A DNA stretch of 64,000 nucleotides from Tretioscincus oriximinensis (GCA_022410635.1 JAJVDF010000379.1:124001-188000), one strand, 5' to 3'. Positions 33,026-45,045 are shown, counted from the stretch's first letter. Numbers and translations: made by a program. Notes: generated by a model not told the origin, from the letters alone.

Positions 33026-34098
33026 CTTTTCTTCTACATAGAGCCTTTTTCTTGTATCCTGGTCTGATCTAAAGCAGTCTCTCTTAGGGCCTTCCTTACA
33101 AGGGTTTATGAAGGATTTTTACTTAGAAAATTGCTGTGCTTTTTTTAAAAAATGCCTGCAATCTTATCTATAGTCTGCTATTGACTCCTGTGTGACTCTG
33201 AAAGCCTGTACGGCTAAATGCAGACTCTTGTGATTCCCATAAGATCCTATAAGTAGAAAATGGTAGTTATAAGTATATATCTGCCAATTAGATAAAAACA
33301 AGAATCAAAGCCACTTTCTGTCCCAGGGACAGTAGACAAAGCTGCTATCCCTAGTGAGTCTCTTATTATTAAAACTGGCACTGCAAAGTCCGCATAATTG
33401 GATAAAACATTGCCTCTGGAGTTCCTTTCAGAAGCAACCGTACTGTTGGGCAATTAATGTAGTTTGTGCCACTTCTGTTTCCATGTGGGAGCAGTTCTCC
33501 CACTTACCTGAATGATGAGGCTACTTTTTGTACAGGTGTTAAAAGATCACTGCAAAATATTAACCACTTTCATATATACATATGTGAGAGATGAAAAACC
33601 TTTTTGATTGTATGCTGTGAAAAAGTATATGAAAAATATTTTCTCCAATCCACATCAAAGGGACCAGCATAGAATCTGTGAAGCTGAAGAGTAGAAGAGT
33701 TAAGACCAATAAGTGGAACAAAGGTTTCTTCCACATATACATGCCTGGATATTGAGATGCAGTTTGTGCTCTCTTGGAGATTTCAAGGCAGAGACACAGA
33801 GTGTGGTGCCCTCCTAAATCTTGAATGCCTCTCCTCTGGAGGTTCACCAGATGCCTACATTAGATGTTTTCGGAGCCTAATTAGGACATGTCTCTTTGTT
33901 AAGATTTTTGATGTCTAGCTTCTTCTGATTTTTGTTCAGCCTGGGAGGGAGGGACAGGGAAGAGCAACATTATAAACATTCTTTAAGAACATGTTCATAT
34001 TAATTTTGTTTACTAGTGGAATAAGCCCGACTTCACTACGAGAGTTAAGGTCAGGCCTCCAGCCTCCCTTCCCCCGCCCCCTGGCCCGACGCTTTGTT
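33026..34098. other. Non-coding interval; old dispersed repeat near 33840
   Basis: CTCTCCTCTGGAGGTTCACC with AGATGCCTACATTAGATG resembles 6460-6490 and the text that encodes the end of LINE ORFs. I could not assign a family. No gene. Confidence 0.3.
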
Positions 34099-34624
34099 TT
34101 AAGTTTTCCTTCTCTATTTTTCCTCTTTCTTATTTTCCTTCTCTCCTGCTCCATAACTTCCTTCCCTTCCTTTCTCCATCTTTCTTCTTTATCTTCCTTT
34201 CTTCTTCTCCCTTCTGCCTTCTTTCTTCTGTCTGTCCTTCTTTTTCCTTGGCTCCTTTGTCTCTTTCATTTTCTCCTTTCCCTCCTTTTTTCTTTTATTT
34301 GTCTTTTTTCTTCCCTCATTCTTATCTTATTGTTTGTCTACTTGTCTCCTTGCTTCTCCCTTCTTCNTCTCCTTCCTTACCACCTTACTTATCTGCTGCT
34401 GCAATGTTTTCTTTCTCTATTTATCTTCTTTTCTCTTGCTTCTTATCTTTCTTCCCCTCCTTTCTCCATCTTTCATCCTTATCTTTCTTATTTCTTCTCT
34501 CTTCTACATCTCCTTCTATACTTTGTCTCCTTCTCCCCTCCTGTCTTTCCCTTCTTGTCTTCTCTCCTTTTTCCTTTCTTCTTTGTTTCTCTTCTTGCTT
34601 CCTTCTTTCTCTCCTTCNTTTCTT
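34099..34624. repeat. Long polypyrimidine tract (plus strand C/T)
   Basis: About 525 bp are almost entirely C and T on the plus strand, in irregular TTCC/TTCT/CTTT units with occasional A or G. Open frames of up to 243 codons (Leu/Ser/Phe/Pro-rich on plus; Lys/Glu/Arg-rich on minus) are compositional artefacts. The purine-pyrimidine asymmetry gives triplex (H-DNA) potential. Confidence 0.85.
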
Positions 34625-37600
34625 GCTGCCCAAGGTTCCTGGTCCTGCATCTTGTTGATTTCCCTTTTATTTATATGCAGATTGTGATGCCCCCTAGACA
34701 TCTTAGTGAAGAGAAAATATAAATGCTTAAATAACATAATTAGAATAAATTGTTATGGAATTTACTACCAGAAGAATTGGTAAAAATAATAAATCGATAC
34801 ATTTGGAAATTTTAGTGTGAGGAACATGTGTTCCGAGGAGAGAATGAATGTGAAATGTTTTGGAGACAATACGAGACTTGATGCTGTACTGTTATTTTAA
34901 TACAAATTTTTAATGAGCCGTCTAAAACATTATAGCAAAAAACATTTTACCCCTACTATTATGCTACTATTATATGTCAAATATTGAAGAACCTGTTGAA
35001 AGGTGTCACTTATGAAATTTAGTTTATATTAAAAAGTTCATTTGAACAGTTTTTCTTTGCATAAGCTTATGTTGAACCATACATGCGGTGTTTTGCAGGT
35101 CCAGAATTAAATCAAACCAAATCAGCCTCTTGTTCTAAAATGAACTATCAATTAGTTTGTATTCANTTGCTTTGTCCTTCAAAAGGGCACTTTTCAATGG
35201 GAAAAGGGTATTTTCTTTTTGAACACATTCAAAAATGAACAAAAATACCCAATTGTTCAACTAAGTAGTTCGCTATTGGACTGAAAAACTGATTGCTCAG
35301 TTCACTGTCAAGTTGAATACATGAATTTTGATGGTGCATGTACTGAATCCAAGTGTTGTTGCTGAGTAAGATAAACCCAGCTTCCGTCAAATTTTGTGTT
35401 AGTTATTAAACTTAAAGTACCTTGGGTAACCAATTGGATTTTCTAATTTAAAAAACAATCTCAATAGATACTAAAAAGAAGGATCACATTGAGAACAATG
35501 ATGACTCATAATAATATATGTAACTTTGTTATTTTTAGATTATAAGCCTGATCTCAGACCAGTTTTTGATCCATGAACATCTTTACCTGAAAAAAAAAAG
35601 CTAAAATTTGAAATTATTTTAACTGTTTGCGATATTATATACAAAGTTCCATGCATGACTTTCAATTCTTTGAATAGATATTGCAAGCAAACATCGATAC
35701 AGAATGATACAGAAATTTGGGTGCCATTTCAAGACTCCTTTTTCAAACTGGTTGCTTCAGAACGTTTTCACATACTAGAGACAGATGATTACAATACAGT
35801 TAAAACCCTATAATTTAATATTTGCCATGCACGGGGCCATTTCCTACCGAGTAAAAAGGCATTGTTAGAAATACACTAGGACTGTGTTGTAGATGCTGCA
35901 GGAATTTATAAGCCTTTGCCACATATTGTAATGGCTGAAAACTTTATTACCTGTTGTCAACAAATGTCGTTTTAATTTAATTCCTAAAACTAGAATTTAA
36001 ATCTTAGGCGCGTGCTTGCTTTATAATTATATGTGCTCATTTGAGCAGCATATGGTGAAAATGGATAAAGCTGATCAGAGTTAAAGAATAAGAATGAGAA
36101 AATGAGGCTTTTATAGTGATTGCACCTGTATGGGGCTTTAGAAACTTGTGATCTGAATCATTTATAGATGCACACTCTACACGCCTGGAACGTAACTAGT
36201 ACTGTGTGCTTTTATGCTGACTAAATGATAGGCAAAGCAGTTTTCAACAAATGTCTCCCAGTAGGCTTTCATCACAGCAGCCTTGTAATATTGCTTTTTA
36301 ACCTTCACACTGGCAGCTATCCAAAAATTTTTACATTGATACCAAAGGGCTTTGCACCAGCCTCCTGCCCTTTGGGCCAAATGGAAACAAATTCTGAAGT
36401 TTGTTTCTCACTACATTTCTTGTCTTTTGTATGACTAGAACATCTTTCAACCTTTTCTTTGGTTCATGCTTGTTTAAGTTGTTGAGATCCTAGATTTCTG
36501 GATAATGATTTTAAATGTCTCATACAAATTTAATTCCTTTAACAGAGTTAGAATTTTGCTAAGAGAGGGTAAACTTTGCCTGATAGTATTCATCTTGTTG
36601 CAATTGATTTAATTNGTTTAAAAGCTTCAGCTTAAATAGGAGAGTGGTTACATCTAACAGCACCACAGTGACTTCGGTATTTAGAAATCATTTTATTTGT
36701 TCCTATATGTTTATGAATATATTTTATTAATATTCATTAGAGCATTATTTTGCTGGAGGTTATGAAGCTTATGAAGCTATTAAGATGAAATGATACAAGG
36801 AGACAAGGTTTGAATCCAATTTTGTTCTTAAGCTGTGTTTTAGGGTCAGGCTCTCAGGAAATATCTGCAGTCTGTTCCTTAGGACATGAAAATTGTCCAG
36901 TAAACAGGCTTCTAAATTGAGATTAGGAAGTATCTGTATTTTGGCACTTTCCTGTTTAGTGACCTTCGGAAGAAATAAAGTAGGTTTTGAAAGCCTGGTT
37001 GGCCTCCAGGTCTTTTTGTATTTTATGGATCATTGGCCCTTTAAGATTCTCATTGAACGTTTAATTTTCCAGCAGTCAGACATTTTCTCTTTTAAAAAAA
37101 TGGTGGAGATTATTTACTGTGCATTAATGAGATCTACCATCAATTTACTTGGCACAATAATTTAAGGGTACAATTCTATTTATGCAAGTTAATTTTTTTT
37201 TAATTTCTTCTTGTCCTAATATTTGACGGAAACACAGATTAAATGCCTGCAATTGTTTACACTGCAGCCAGTATCTTGTCGTAAAAGCAGACTTTACCTA
37301 AGGATTGGCTGCAGGTGTGAAACAGTGATGCTGCTGCTGGCANGGTTCTCTGTGATTGGCCATTCATTTCCGCCCCATTTCCTCCCCATTGAATACTTTA
37401 GGCTGTATGTAAATTACTTTCAATATTTTGAAACTTTCCTTTCAGGCTTGGTATTGGAAGAAAACAAGAACAAAAATGTGGAGGCATACCAAACCTGTAG
37501 GAGAGTCTTGGTAATATTGTTATATTTTGTCTCCAGCAATTATCAGTTTTTCCCTTAGGAAAAGCCAGATAATGAAACTGTGTTGTCATATAAGAAAAAT

Positions 37601-39131
37601 TATTTTATAAATAATACTTTATTGCTGCATTTTAATAAAATTTTGTTTCTTACAGGAATACTTAGGGCAAAATCTATCAGTGACTTGACTAGTACTATAT
37701 ATTCTTCAGTGCAGCCATATCTGGGAGTGGTCCGGTTAGATTCTGCCATAACTGATGGCCTGGCTTCCTGCTCTCAATAAGTAACTGTGGACAAACCACT
37801 CGTAAGAAGCTCTCATTGGCTTCAGCTTTGTGCTAATTTCCCATAAAATACTGATCCTTAACCCACTTATTTTCTTAATTCAGTGTGAAAGCATCTTCTT
37901 TATAAGCAGAAAAATCCAGGTTCAATCCTCAGCATTTCTTGGAAGAAGGCAATAGCAGTCGATTTGTTCATGGGTACTGAAAAAATTGTGTTTTATTTTC
38001 ATGAGGAAGAAAGATTGTTTGGCTAGAGAATATCTACCCCATCTTTACATTTGGTATACTTTAAGTTCAAGGTCACACAGGTGGAGATACCTCTGTCTCT
38101 GTTTTTCTGGTAAAAGGTGTCTTTCCTTAACTGTCTCTTTTCAGTGCAGTTTGTCCCAATTCCTAGCCAGTCTTTGTTCTGAGCCTGCAGAGTTCCTATG
38201 TCTCTCTCACATTATAGTTAATATTGAAGAGTAGTTGTCTGCTGCAGTAGGTGATAGTAGGAGTTTCTTCATCCATCAACTCTGCTGAATATCANGTGAT
38301 ATATAGTCTGGTAGTAATGGTACTTTCAAGATTCTAACCGATGACTTTTGCAGGTCTCTCCCCTCCCCCTCTGCTTTCTTTTCACGCTCTGGGATGCTTG
38401 ACCACCAGCCAGACATAATCCACTGTATAAAGATGTCAGCCAGGTTCCATTAATATATTTATTGGAGTCTTATGAAGCCAAATGCTGCCAACCCTCTTTG
38501 CACTTGCGGGAAGAACAATTCTCCTCATGAATAAGTAGGCTGTCAGACCTGCAAGTTTATAGCCATTCCCCATTTTTAAAATCTACTTCAGCTGTTGCTG
38601 AGCTTTTATAAGGCTGAAACCTGTGCCATTTCAGTTGCTAAGGATGCCTCCCCAATCCATCCTTTAATTTTTTTAAAAATACTTTGGCGCTTCTGTCAGG
38701 AACAGCAGAAAACTGAAACAGAAGCATGTTATTATAGAAGTAAACTACAGCATTAGGGTAGGGATGATTTGATGGGGTAAAGTAAGGCTTAACTGGTTCA
38801 CAAATGTAGGTACAGGTAATTGGGAGCATACATTGTCNGGTGAGCACAGAGCAGGGGTTTTAAATCTTTTCCTAAGTATCCGGTTTTGCTTTCTTAAGCT
38901 GTGTGAGATTTCTAGAAAAGTAACGGATTGATTTAGGTGTCCTTATTTTGTTATGCATGCCAGAACCATCCACTTTCCCCCCAAAGAAACAGTTGGTTTA
39001 TGTATGTAAAATAACAGAATACATCTTTTCTGCATTACAGTTTTCTATCTATTTTGTTACTTCCCCTTCATTCACATCTACACATGCAGTTTTAGGAGTG
39101 AAAAGCTTAATAGAAGTTCCATATACATTCT
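34625..39131. other. Long non-coding interval without recognised genes
   Basis: 4.5 kb with no gene and no repeat I can name. Short frames (up to 111 codons at 37223-37558) are interrupted, lack recognisable domains and show no intron-exon structure. 34690-34740 has an L2/CR1-tail-like composition but is not convincing. This is one of the least repetitive parts of the window. Confidence 0.35.
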
Positions 39132-39322
39132 TAGGCTGACCAGATGATCCCTTTAGGTGTGTGTGTTTGAAAACCCAGTTTTGGGGTGCCTCCCAGTTTT
39201 TTCTGAGGAATGTTTTTTCAAAAAAAAAANTTATTTGTTTTTTTTTCCTCAGANAAAACCGGGAGGCACCCCAAAAACGGGTTTAACCCCCCCCCNNNAA
39301 AAGGGNTCATCTGGTCAGCCTA
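39132..39322. mobile_element. Foldback MITE, about 191 bp
   Basis: TAGGCTGACCAGATGATCCC at the left faces GGGNTCATCTGGTCAGCCTA at the right. TTTGGGGTGCCTCCC faces GGGAGGCACCCC and TTTTTTCTGAGGA faces TCCTCAGANAAAA, so nearly the whole element folds on itself. The flanks TACATTCT and TGCAGCTT share only 4 of 8 bases, mostly transitions, so a target duplication is uncertain. Several N calls and homopolymers show that the foldback was hard to assemble. A hAT type is likely from the terminus. Confidence 0.75.
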
Positions 39323-39984
39323 TGCAGCTTGCAAAGTGTCATCAATGGTGTCTGGTTTTTACTCTTGTGGCAGGAGGACCATAGGGGAAATTATGGCTGC
39401 AAATTTCTCTCAGCCATAGATGATAGGAGACCACTTTAAAGAGCNCTTTCTTTTGCAGTTTGCTGGTGTCAAAGGCAAAAAGCAAACAATTGTCTAGCTC
39501 TTTGCTTGCATCCTAAGTGTCTGCTAATTTTATTCAGCTTCCTCAGGAACAGGTCTCTGAGGTCTGCTGCTGGAACCCTTATTTGTATATATATACCAAT
39601 AATTAAAACAGAAAAATATTTAGAAGAGTTCTAAAAGGCAATCTGCCCATTAGAAAATCTGCATCAGGTTATTAAATGTAAACAAGTGTAAAGTATCAAT
39701 TACTGGAACAAAAACACACTAAACCTATGTGAACTTGGTTTAGTGCTAGATAGCTTGGTGGAAATAGTGCAATATATGATGGCTGTAAAGATATTGAGAT
39801 ATGGTAATAAAAATAACATTGATAACACATATAAAGTGATGATACATGCTCATCTGGAGTACTATGTATGAGAGAGAGAGAATGTTCCAAAAGGTTTGAA
39901 GAAGGGCAGGTAAAATGAAGAGAAGTTGAAATAATTGGAAGAAGAGGCCTTTTAGACCCCACTTTTCTAAGAGACATAAAAGTA
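39323..39984. other. AT-rich non-coding interval
   Basis: Nothing recognised apart from short chance frames. Confidence 0.3.
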
Positions 39985-40062
39985 GCTTGCAAACTATTTT
40001 TGGCCCAAAGGCTTACATTCTGTTTTCTCCATCACTTTCTGGTGGTACTCATTTATCTAATT
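39985..40062 (-). repeat. SINE-2, antisense, 3' part, split by CR1
   Basis: TTTTTGGCCCAAAGGCTTAC, then CTTTCTGGTGGTACTCATTT, corresponds to the reverse of AGATAGAATGTAAGCCTTCA and the neighbouring body of the 24.4-kb copy. It stops at TAATT where the large CR1 begins and resumes at about 42381. Confidence 0.7.
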
Positions 40063-42380
40063 ACATAAGAAGATCCATACTGGATAAGGCCACAGCCCAT
40101 CAAGTCCAGCATTCTGTCTCACACAGAGGCCCTCCAGATGCAACTGGACAGTCCGAAAGAGGAAAGCAAAATATGCACCTGTTCATGACTCCCTGCAAAT
40201 GGTATTTCAGGAGTCCTGCCTATTGCTCCATCCCGGAGGCAACATCCAGACATCCATCCTAGTGTCCGTTTATACNCTTGGTATCCATAAACCTGCCTAG
40301 TCCTGTCTTGAAACTATCCAAGCTGTTAGCTACCACTACCTCTTCAGGAAATAAATTCCACAGGCCGATGACCCTATGGGTGAAAAAATACTTTCCTTTG
40401 TCTGTTCTCACTTTTCTAACCAACAGTTTTAAGGAGTGCCCTCTGGTCCTTGTGTTGCGTGATGGAGAAAACATTTTTTCTCTATTCACCCTATCTATCC
40501 CATGCATGATTTTGTACACTTCAATCAGATCACCTCTCAAACATCTCCTTTCAAGGCTGAAGAGGCTCAAACGTTGCAGCCTGACTTCATAAGGGAGGTG
40601 CTCCAGAACCTTGATCATTCTTGTTGCCCTTTTCTGCACCTTCTCTAGTTCCACAATATCCCTCTTGAGATGTGGTGACCAGAATTGAACACAGTATTCC
40701 AAATGTGGCCTCACCACAGATTTATAAAGAGGCAAAACAACATTTGCTGACTTGTTTTCAATTCCTTCCCTAATTATCCCCAACATGGAATTTGCCTTTT
40801 TTTTTTTGCTGCTGCACACTGGGTTGACATTTTCATTGAATTGTCCACCAACACCCCAAGATCCTTTTCTTGCTCGGTCACAGAAAGCATGGTTCCCATC
40901 AGGTGGTAGGAGTAGTTGTGGTTCTTTGCCCCAATATGCATGACCTTGCACTTGCTTAAGCTGAAGTGCATTTGCCACTTTGATGCCCACTCACCCAATT
41001 TCAATAAATCACTCTGGAGTGCCTTACAATCATTTTCAGTTTTCACTACCCTGAACAGTTTAGTGAGGTCAGCAAACTTGACTACTTCACTATTCACTTC
41101 GGCATCCAGATCATTTATAAATNTATTGAAAAGCAAAGGTCCCAGTACAGGTCCCTGGGGTACCCCACGTCTTACCTCTTTCCACTCAGAGAACTGTCTA
41201 TTTAATACTACCCTCTGTTTTCTATCTTTTAGCCAGTTTCCAATCCAGGACAAAGNCTGTCCTCTTATACCATGAGTATAGAGCGTTTTTAGAAGCGTTT
41301 GATGAGGGACTTTATCAAAAGCCTTCTGAAAATCTAGATAGACAATAGCAACTGGATCCCCTTTATCTACATGTTTGTTAACACTCTCAAAGAATTCTAG
41401 CAAGTTGGTAAGGCATGATTTACCTTTGCAGAAGCCATGCTGAGTTTCATTCAGCAATGCATGCTTCTCCATGTGTTTAGTAATTTAGTCCTTAATTATG
41501 GTTTCCAACACTTTACNTGGAATTGATGTTAAACTGATGGGTCTATATTTTCCGGGATCACCCCGGAATCCTTTTTTGAAGNTTGGTGTTAGCTACCTTC
41601 CAATCTACTGGTACTATGCCTGATCTTAAGGAAANATTAAATACTTTGGTTAGAAGTTCAGCAATTTTGCACTTGAGTTCTTTAAGAATTCTTGGGTGAA
41701 TGCCGTCCGGCCCTGGGGATTTATAAATGTTCAGCTTATTAAGNNNNNNNNNNNNNNNNNNNNNNNNNNNNNNNNNNCNNNTTNANTCCNCNGGNGTTCN
41801 TTCTGAGAAAACTAAATCTGTTGCGGGTAAATTCCCTCTGTCTTCTTCAGTGAAAACTGAAGCAAAAAATTCATTTAACCTCTCTGCAATCTCTATGTCC
41901 TCCTTGATTATGCCCTTTTGTCCATTGCTGTCTAGTGGTCTGACTGCTTTCCTGGTAGGATTCTTATTTCTGATATGTTTGAAAAAGTCCTTATTATTTC
42001 TTTTAATATTCTTTGCAATGTGCTCCTCAAAGTTTTTCTTCGCATCCCTGACTACCACCTTGCATTTGGTTTGCCACAGTTTGTGCTCCCTTCTGTTCTC
42101 CTCATTCTAGTTACTTCCTTTACTGCAGAGGTAAGCCATATGGGTGTCTTCCTGGACTTGGCAGAACCCTTTCTTCTCTTGGGAATGCATTTTATTTGAG
42201 TTTCCAATTTTGTATTTGCAATAATTTCCACGTTTTTTGAAGGGACTGGACTTTTCTCACTTTCCCTTTTATTTTTATTTTTTACCATTTTCCTCATTTT
42301 GGGAAAATTTCCTCTGTGAAAGTTGGTTTCTGTGTTAGAACTGCTTAACAATTTTCTATCCACCTTCAAGTTGAAAGTTA
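40063..42380 (-). repeat. CR1-type LINE, antisense, 5'-truncated, 2.3 kb
   Basis: This is the largest element of the window. On the minus strand its 3' end (left) is the tail plus 3' UTR (40063-40258). The reverse transcriptase spans about 41472 down to 40774 with the motifs VYLDFQKAFDKVPH, GVPQGPVLGPLLFN and FINDLD; a second frame (40990 down to 40259) holds the C-terminal domain ending near GLWNLFPEEVV. Upstream frames (42058-41558 and 42471-42052) give the segment before the reverse transcriptase. The catalytic FADD box reads FADL, so the second Asp is lost. A frameshift lies at the T10 run near 40798 and further breaks near 41500-41580. The endonuclease is absent. Inactive. Confidence 0.88.
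41744..41800. other. Assembly gap (N run) inside CR1
   Basis: A run of N followed by mixed N and bases lies within the CR1 segment just upstream of the reverse transcriptase. The length and content are not known. Confidence 0.95.
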
Positions 42381-42529
42381 TCGTATAATTGCTTTTGATC
42401 TGCTCAGTTGGCTGATGTTTAGGCCAGTAGAGGGTGCTCAACCCCTCTCTATGGCAGACACAGGGCTTCAAAAACAGGCCCCTTTATTGAAAGACCATTT
42501 CTTAACCTCTATACCACCGTGCCTCACAA
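42381..42529 (-). repeat. SINE-2, antisense, head part, continues past CR1
   Basis: AGGCCAGTAGAGGGTGCTCA, then GGCAGACACAGGGCTTCAAA and TTAACCTCTATACCACCGTG, is the reversed SINE-2 body, B-box region and tRNA-like head. It starts with TATAATTGC, which shares TAATT with the left flank of the CR1. Confidence 0.75.
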
Positions 42530-43004
42530 GGTAAGATAGGAGAATAAAATTGTGCATGGCGTGGACAAAGTGGTTAAAATTTCTGCCTTTTCTCTTTACT
42601 ACATGCCAGTACCATGTGATCATCAAGTGAAATTGAGTCTTTGAAGAGTTAGGATGGGAAAAAGGAAAAAAAATCTGAAAAAAAATCTGAAAATACATTT
42701 CTATACAGCCCAAAGGTCTCAGGGTGTTTAACAACAACAAAAAGAAATAGTATTGGGAAATGAGGAAAATGTGTGGTCTTTAACTTGTTGGATGACTTCA
42801 AAAATAATTTAGACTTGTTTTTGTGAAGCAGAATCATTATGGCTTACTTGTTTTGATGGTTGGTTGGCTTCAAAACAGTGTGCCCTTCCAGTGGTTCACC
42901 ATATATGATTTCTTGTCACTGCAAGAAGCTATTGTTGGACTAGTAAGATCATAGACTTGTTTCATGAGCATTTCTTGAATTCTACAATAATGTTGATCAA
43001 TAAG
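42530..43004. other. AT-rich non-coding interval
   Basis: Nothing recognised. Short Phe/Ser-rich minus-strand frames are compositional. Confidence 0.3.
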
Positions 43005-43177
43005 CAAGGGGTCTTGCAGAACCTTAGAGACTAACAAGAAAAAGGTAGGCAGGATAAGCTTTTGTAGACAACACTACTACATCTGAAGAATTCATTTGAA
43101 GAACTAGACTTACATCTGAAGAAGCAGATGCAACTACCTTTTTCTTGTTGATCTCTAAGGTGCTACCTGACCCCTTG
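43005..43177. repeat. Foldback repeat with shared ends, family unassigned
   Basis: The left arm CAAGGGGTCTTGCAGAACCT then TAGAGACTAACAAGAAAAAG faces the right arm CTTTTTCTTGTTGATCTCTA then AGGTGCTACCTGACCCCTTG. The string (A)GACTAACAA...CATAAGCTTTTGTAGAC is typical of a dispersed amniote repeat whose usual text includes 'AAGGTGC(T/C)AC...' and 'GAAAGCTTATG' (family knowledge). I cannot name its class with certainty, and a Penelope-type end is one option. No coding capacity. Confidence 0.55.
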
Positions 43178-44593
43178 ATAGATATTCTGGACCCAGATTA
43201 ATGTGGCTCTTCCATTGAAAGCAATACAGGATAAGCAGATATATATTTTTGCTGCTATATAGTTGCTGCACATAGATATTTATAATACAATTGACTTGCA
43301 GGAGAACGTGTTTCGTAGATTGCTGTTCATTTGCCCAAAATATGTTACTCCTTTTGTGGTTTATATGTCTGCTGCTGCCTTTGAACTGCTTGGGGAACTT
43401 TGCTTACAATTAATGATGATGATGATAGATGGCACCTTAATATGAGCATTCACATTCTTTTCGCTTGCATGGGGAATTCAAAAGATAATTGGATGGGAAA
43501 CAGTATAGCTTTTAATCATTTTTTTCTTGAAGTGGCACATCCCCCTCCCCCAAGATAAAGAGACATCAGTCTCCTAGAGTTATATAATATCATAACATTC
43601 AAGTAAAACTAATCAGATATGCCACATGCCCTCATTTTGTAAGTGCAATAACTCATTTGGCTGTTAGCAAAGCTTTGCTTAGTGATGCATCAATAATTAG
43701 AAACTGTCATACACTATATATGAAATAACACTTTTCTTTCTTTGTTGTTTTGTCTTTTATTAATACAAATGTATGTATCATATTTTGTCTGTATTAGTGC
43801 ACGTGTTCTAGACTCATGTTAATTTGTGAGATTTTAGGAATTGCAAATTTAAAACAACAGAAAAATATGTATGTTATAATGAAACTTTGTTATACTGAAA
43901 CCAATGCAAAAAAAAAAATGACTTCAATAAGTTATCACAGTAATACTCTTGTAAATGGCAAAAAACATTGCAAAAGTGATTTTAATGCAATTGTAAACAC
44001 CCCACACTATTGCAAAACCGTCTTTAGGACCCAGCATGTGAATGTCAAGTTTCCATTCTGAAATATAGCCCAGAATGAGAGTTATTGGGGACAATCTAGA
44101 TTTTTTTCAATCTTAACACACTTTTAAATGTCAAAAAACTTTGCCATCTTTTCTTGCAAATGGCTTTCCTGACTTCCATCATGCAAGGATAAGTGTTTTT
44201 ACTTTGACACAGGACTCAATCATTGTCTCAATCATCCATCGGATTCTGAGGATTTAATTCTGCCACGTATTGGTGGTTTGAAAATCTTTGCTGACGATTT
44301 AAAAATCTTGTTCTGTACTGTATGCCCCTCTTGCATATTAGTTTTTTATAATGAAGATTTTGTTACAACGAGGTTTCTTACTGTGGGGGGATTTTTACAT
44401 TGCTTTCAATGGTGTTGTGCTGGGACTGTCTGTTACATTGAGAATTTTGTTATAATGGTGTTCTTTATAATGAGATTTCATCTGTACTACTTTCAGGCTT
44501 GGAGAACAACGATGTAACATCTGCTGTAAGAAATTTGCAGGAACGTTGAGGGCGAACACTTCAGAAAACTGTATCTATGGCTCAGAAAATGTC
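43178..44593. other. AT-rich non-coding interval
   Basis: No gene. A short (GAT)n run lies at about 43415-43428. Confidence 0.3.
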
Positions 44594-44895
44594 TAGAGAA
44601 TAGTCCAGAATAAAACTCATTAGAGAATAGTCCAGAATAAAACTCAATTAATAATATCCAGTCAAAATTAAACCCCATCTTCTATTTTGGTTTGTTTTTG
44701 TAAACACAGAAATAACACAGAGCTTACAGAACACAAGGCCTGATTCATACTAAGCCTTTAGAATAAGGCTTAGTATGAATCAGGCCTTGTATTCTGTAAG
44801 CTCTGTGTTAGTTCTGTGTTTACAAAAACAAACCAAAATAGAAGATAGGGTTTAATTTTGACTGGATATTATTGAGTTTTATTCTGGACTATTCT
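44594..44895. repeat. Long foldback, about 131-135-bp arms, 6-bp loop, plus 27-bp tandem duplication
   Basis: 44624-44758 pairs with 44765-44895 around a TAGAAT loop. By eye there are three substitutions and one 4-bp indel over the arms. A 27-bp unit (44594-44620) is repeated directly at 44621-44647 at the left edge. At the centre, CTGATTCATACTAAGCCTT faces its complement; this end string also appears at the right terminus of the 50.6-kb MITE (AATAAGGCTAAGTACGAATC), which links the foldback to that family. Confidence 0.9.
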
Positions 44896-45045
44896 ATAAA
44901 ATGTGCTGTTCCTATGTCGTTCCAGGCTAGCATAGGCTACAATAGTTTTAGCCTATGGGCCTGTCCTAGCCCAGAATGGCATGGGGATAGCAGCCTTCTT
45001 AAACTACTTTGTGGAACAAAACAAAAAGGCCAAGAGTATCCTATT
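44896..45045. mobile_element. Palindromic MITE, half copy beside the foldback
   Basis: TCCTAGCCCAGAATGGCATG, then AGCAGCCTTCTTAAACTACTTTGTGGAACA and AAGGCC, matches the reverse complement of 50594-50690 closely. The left half is less clear. It probably forms one locus with the foldback to its left. Confidence 0.55.

Noticed and set aside
33991..34722. A 243-codon open frame
   Set aside because: It is a translation of the polypyrimidine tract (Leu/Ser/Phe/Pro only) with no domain. The opposite strand is open as well for the same reason.
37223..37558. 111-codon open frame as an exon
   Set aside because: No recognisable domain, it contains an N, and overlapping frames are open on the other strand. 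Splice-site support cannot be judged.
40259..42471. Frames of 232, 243, 166 and 139 codons as host genes
   Set aside because: They are consecutive broken frames of one CR1 element.
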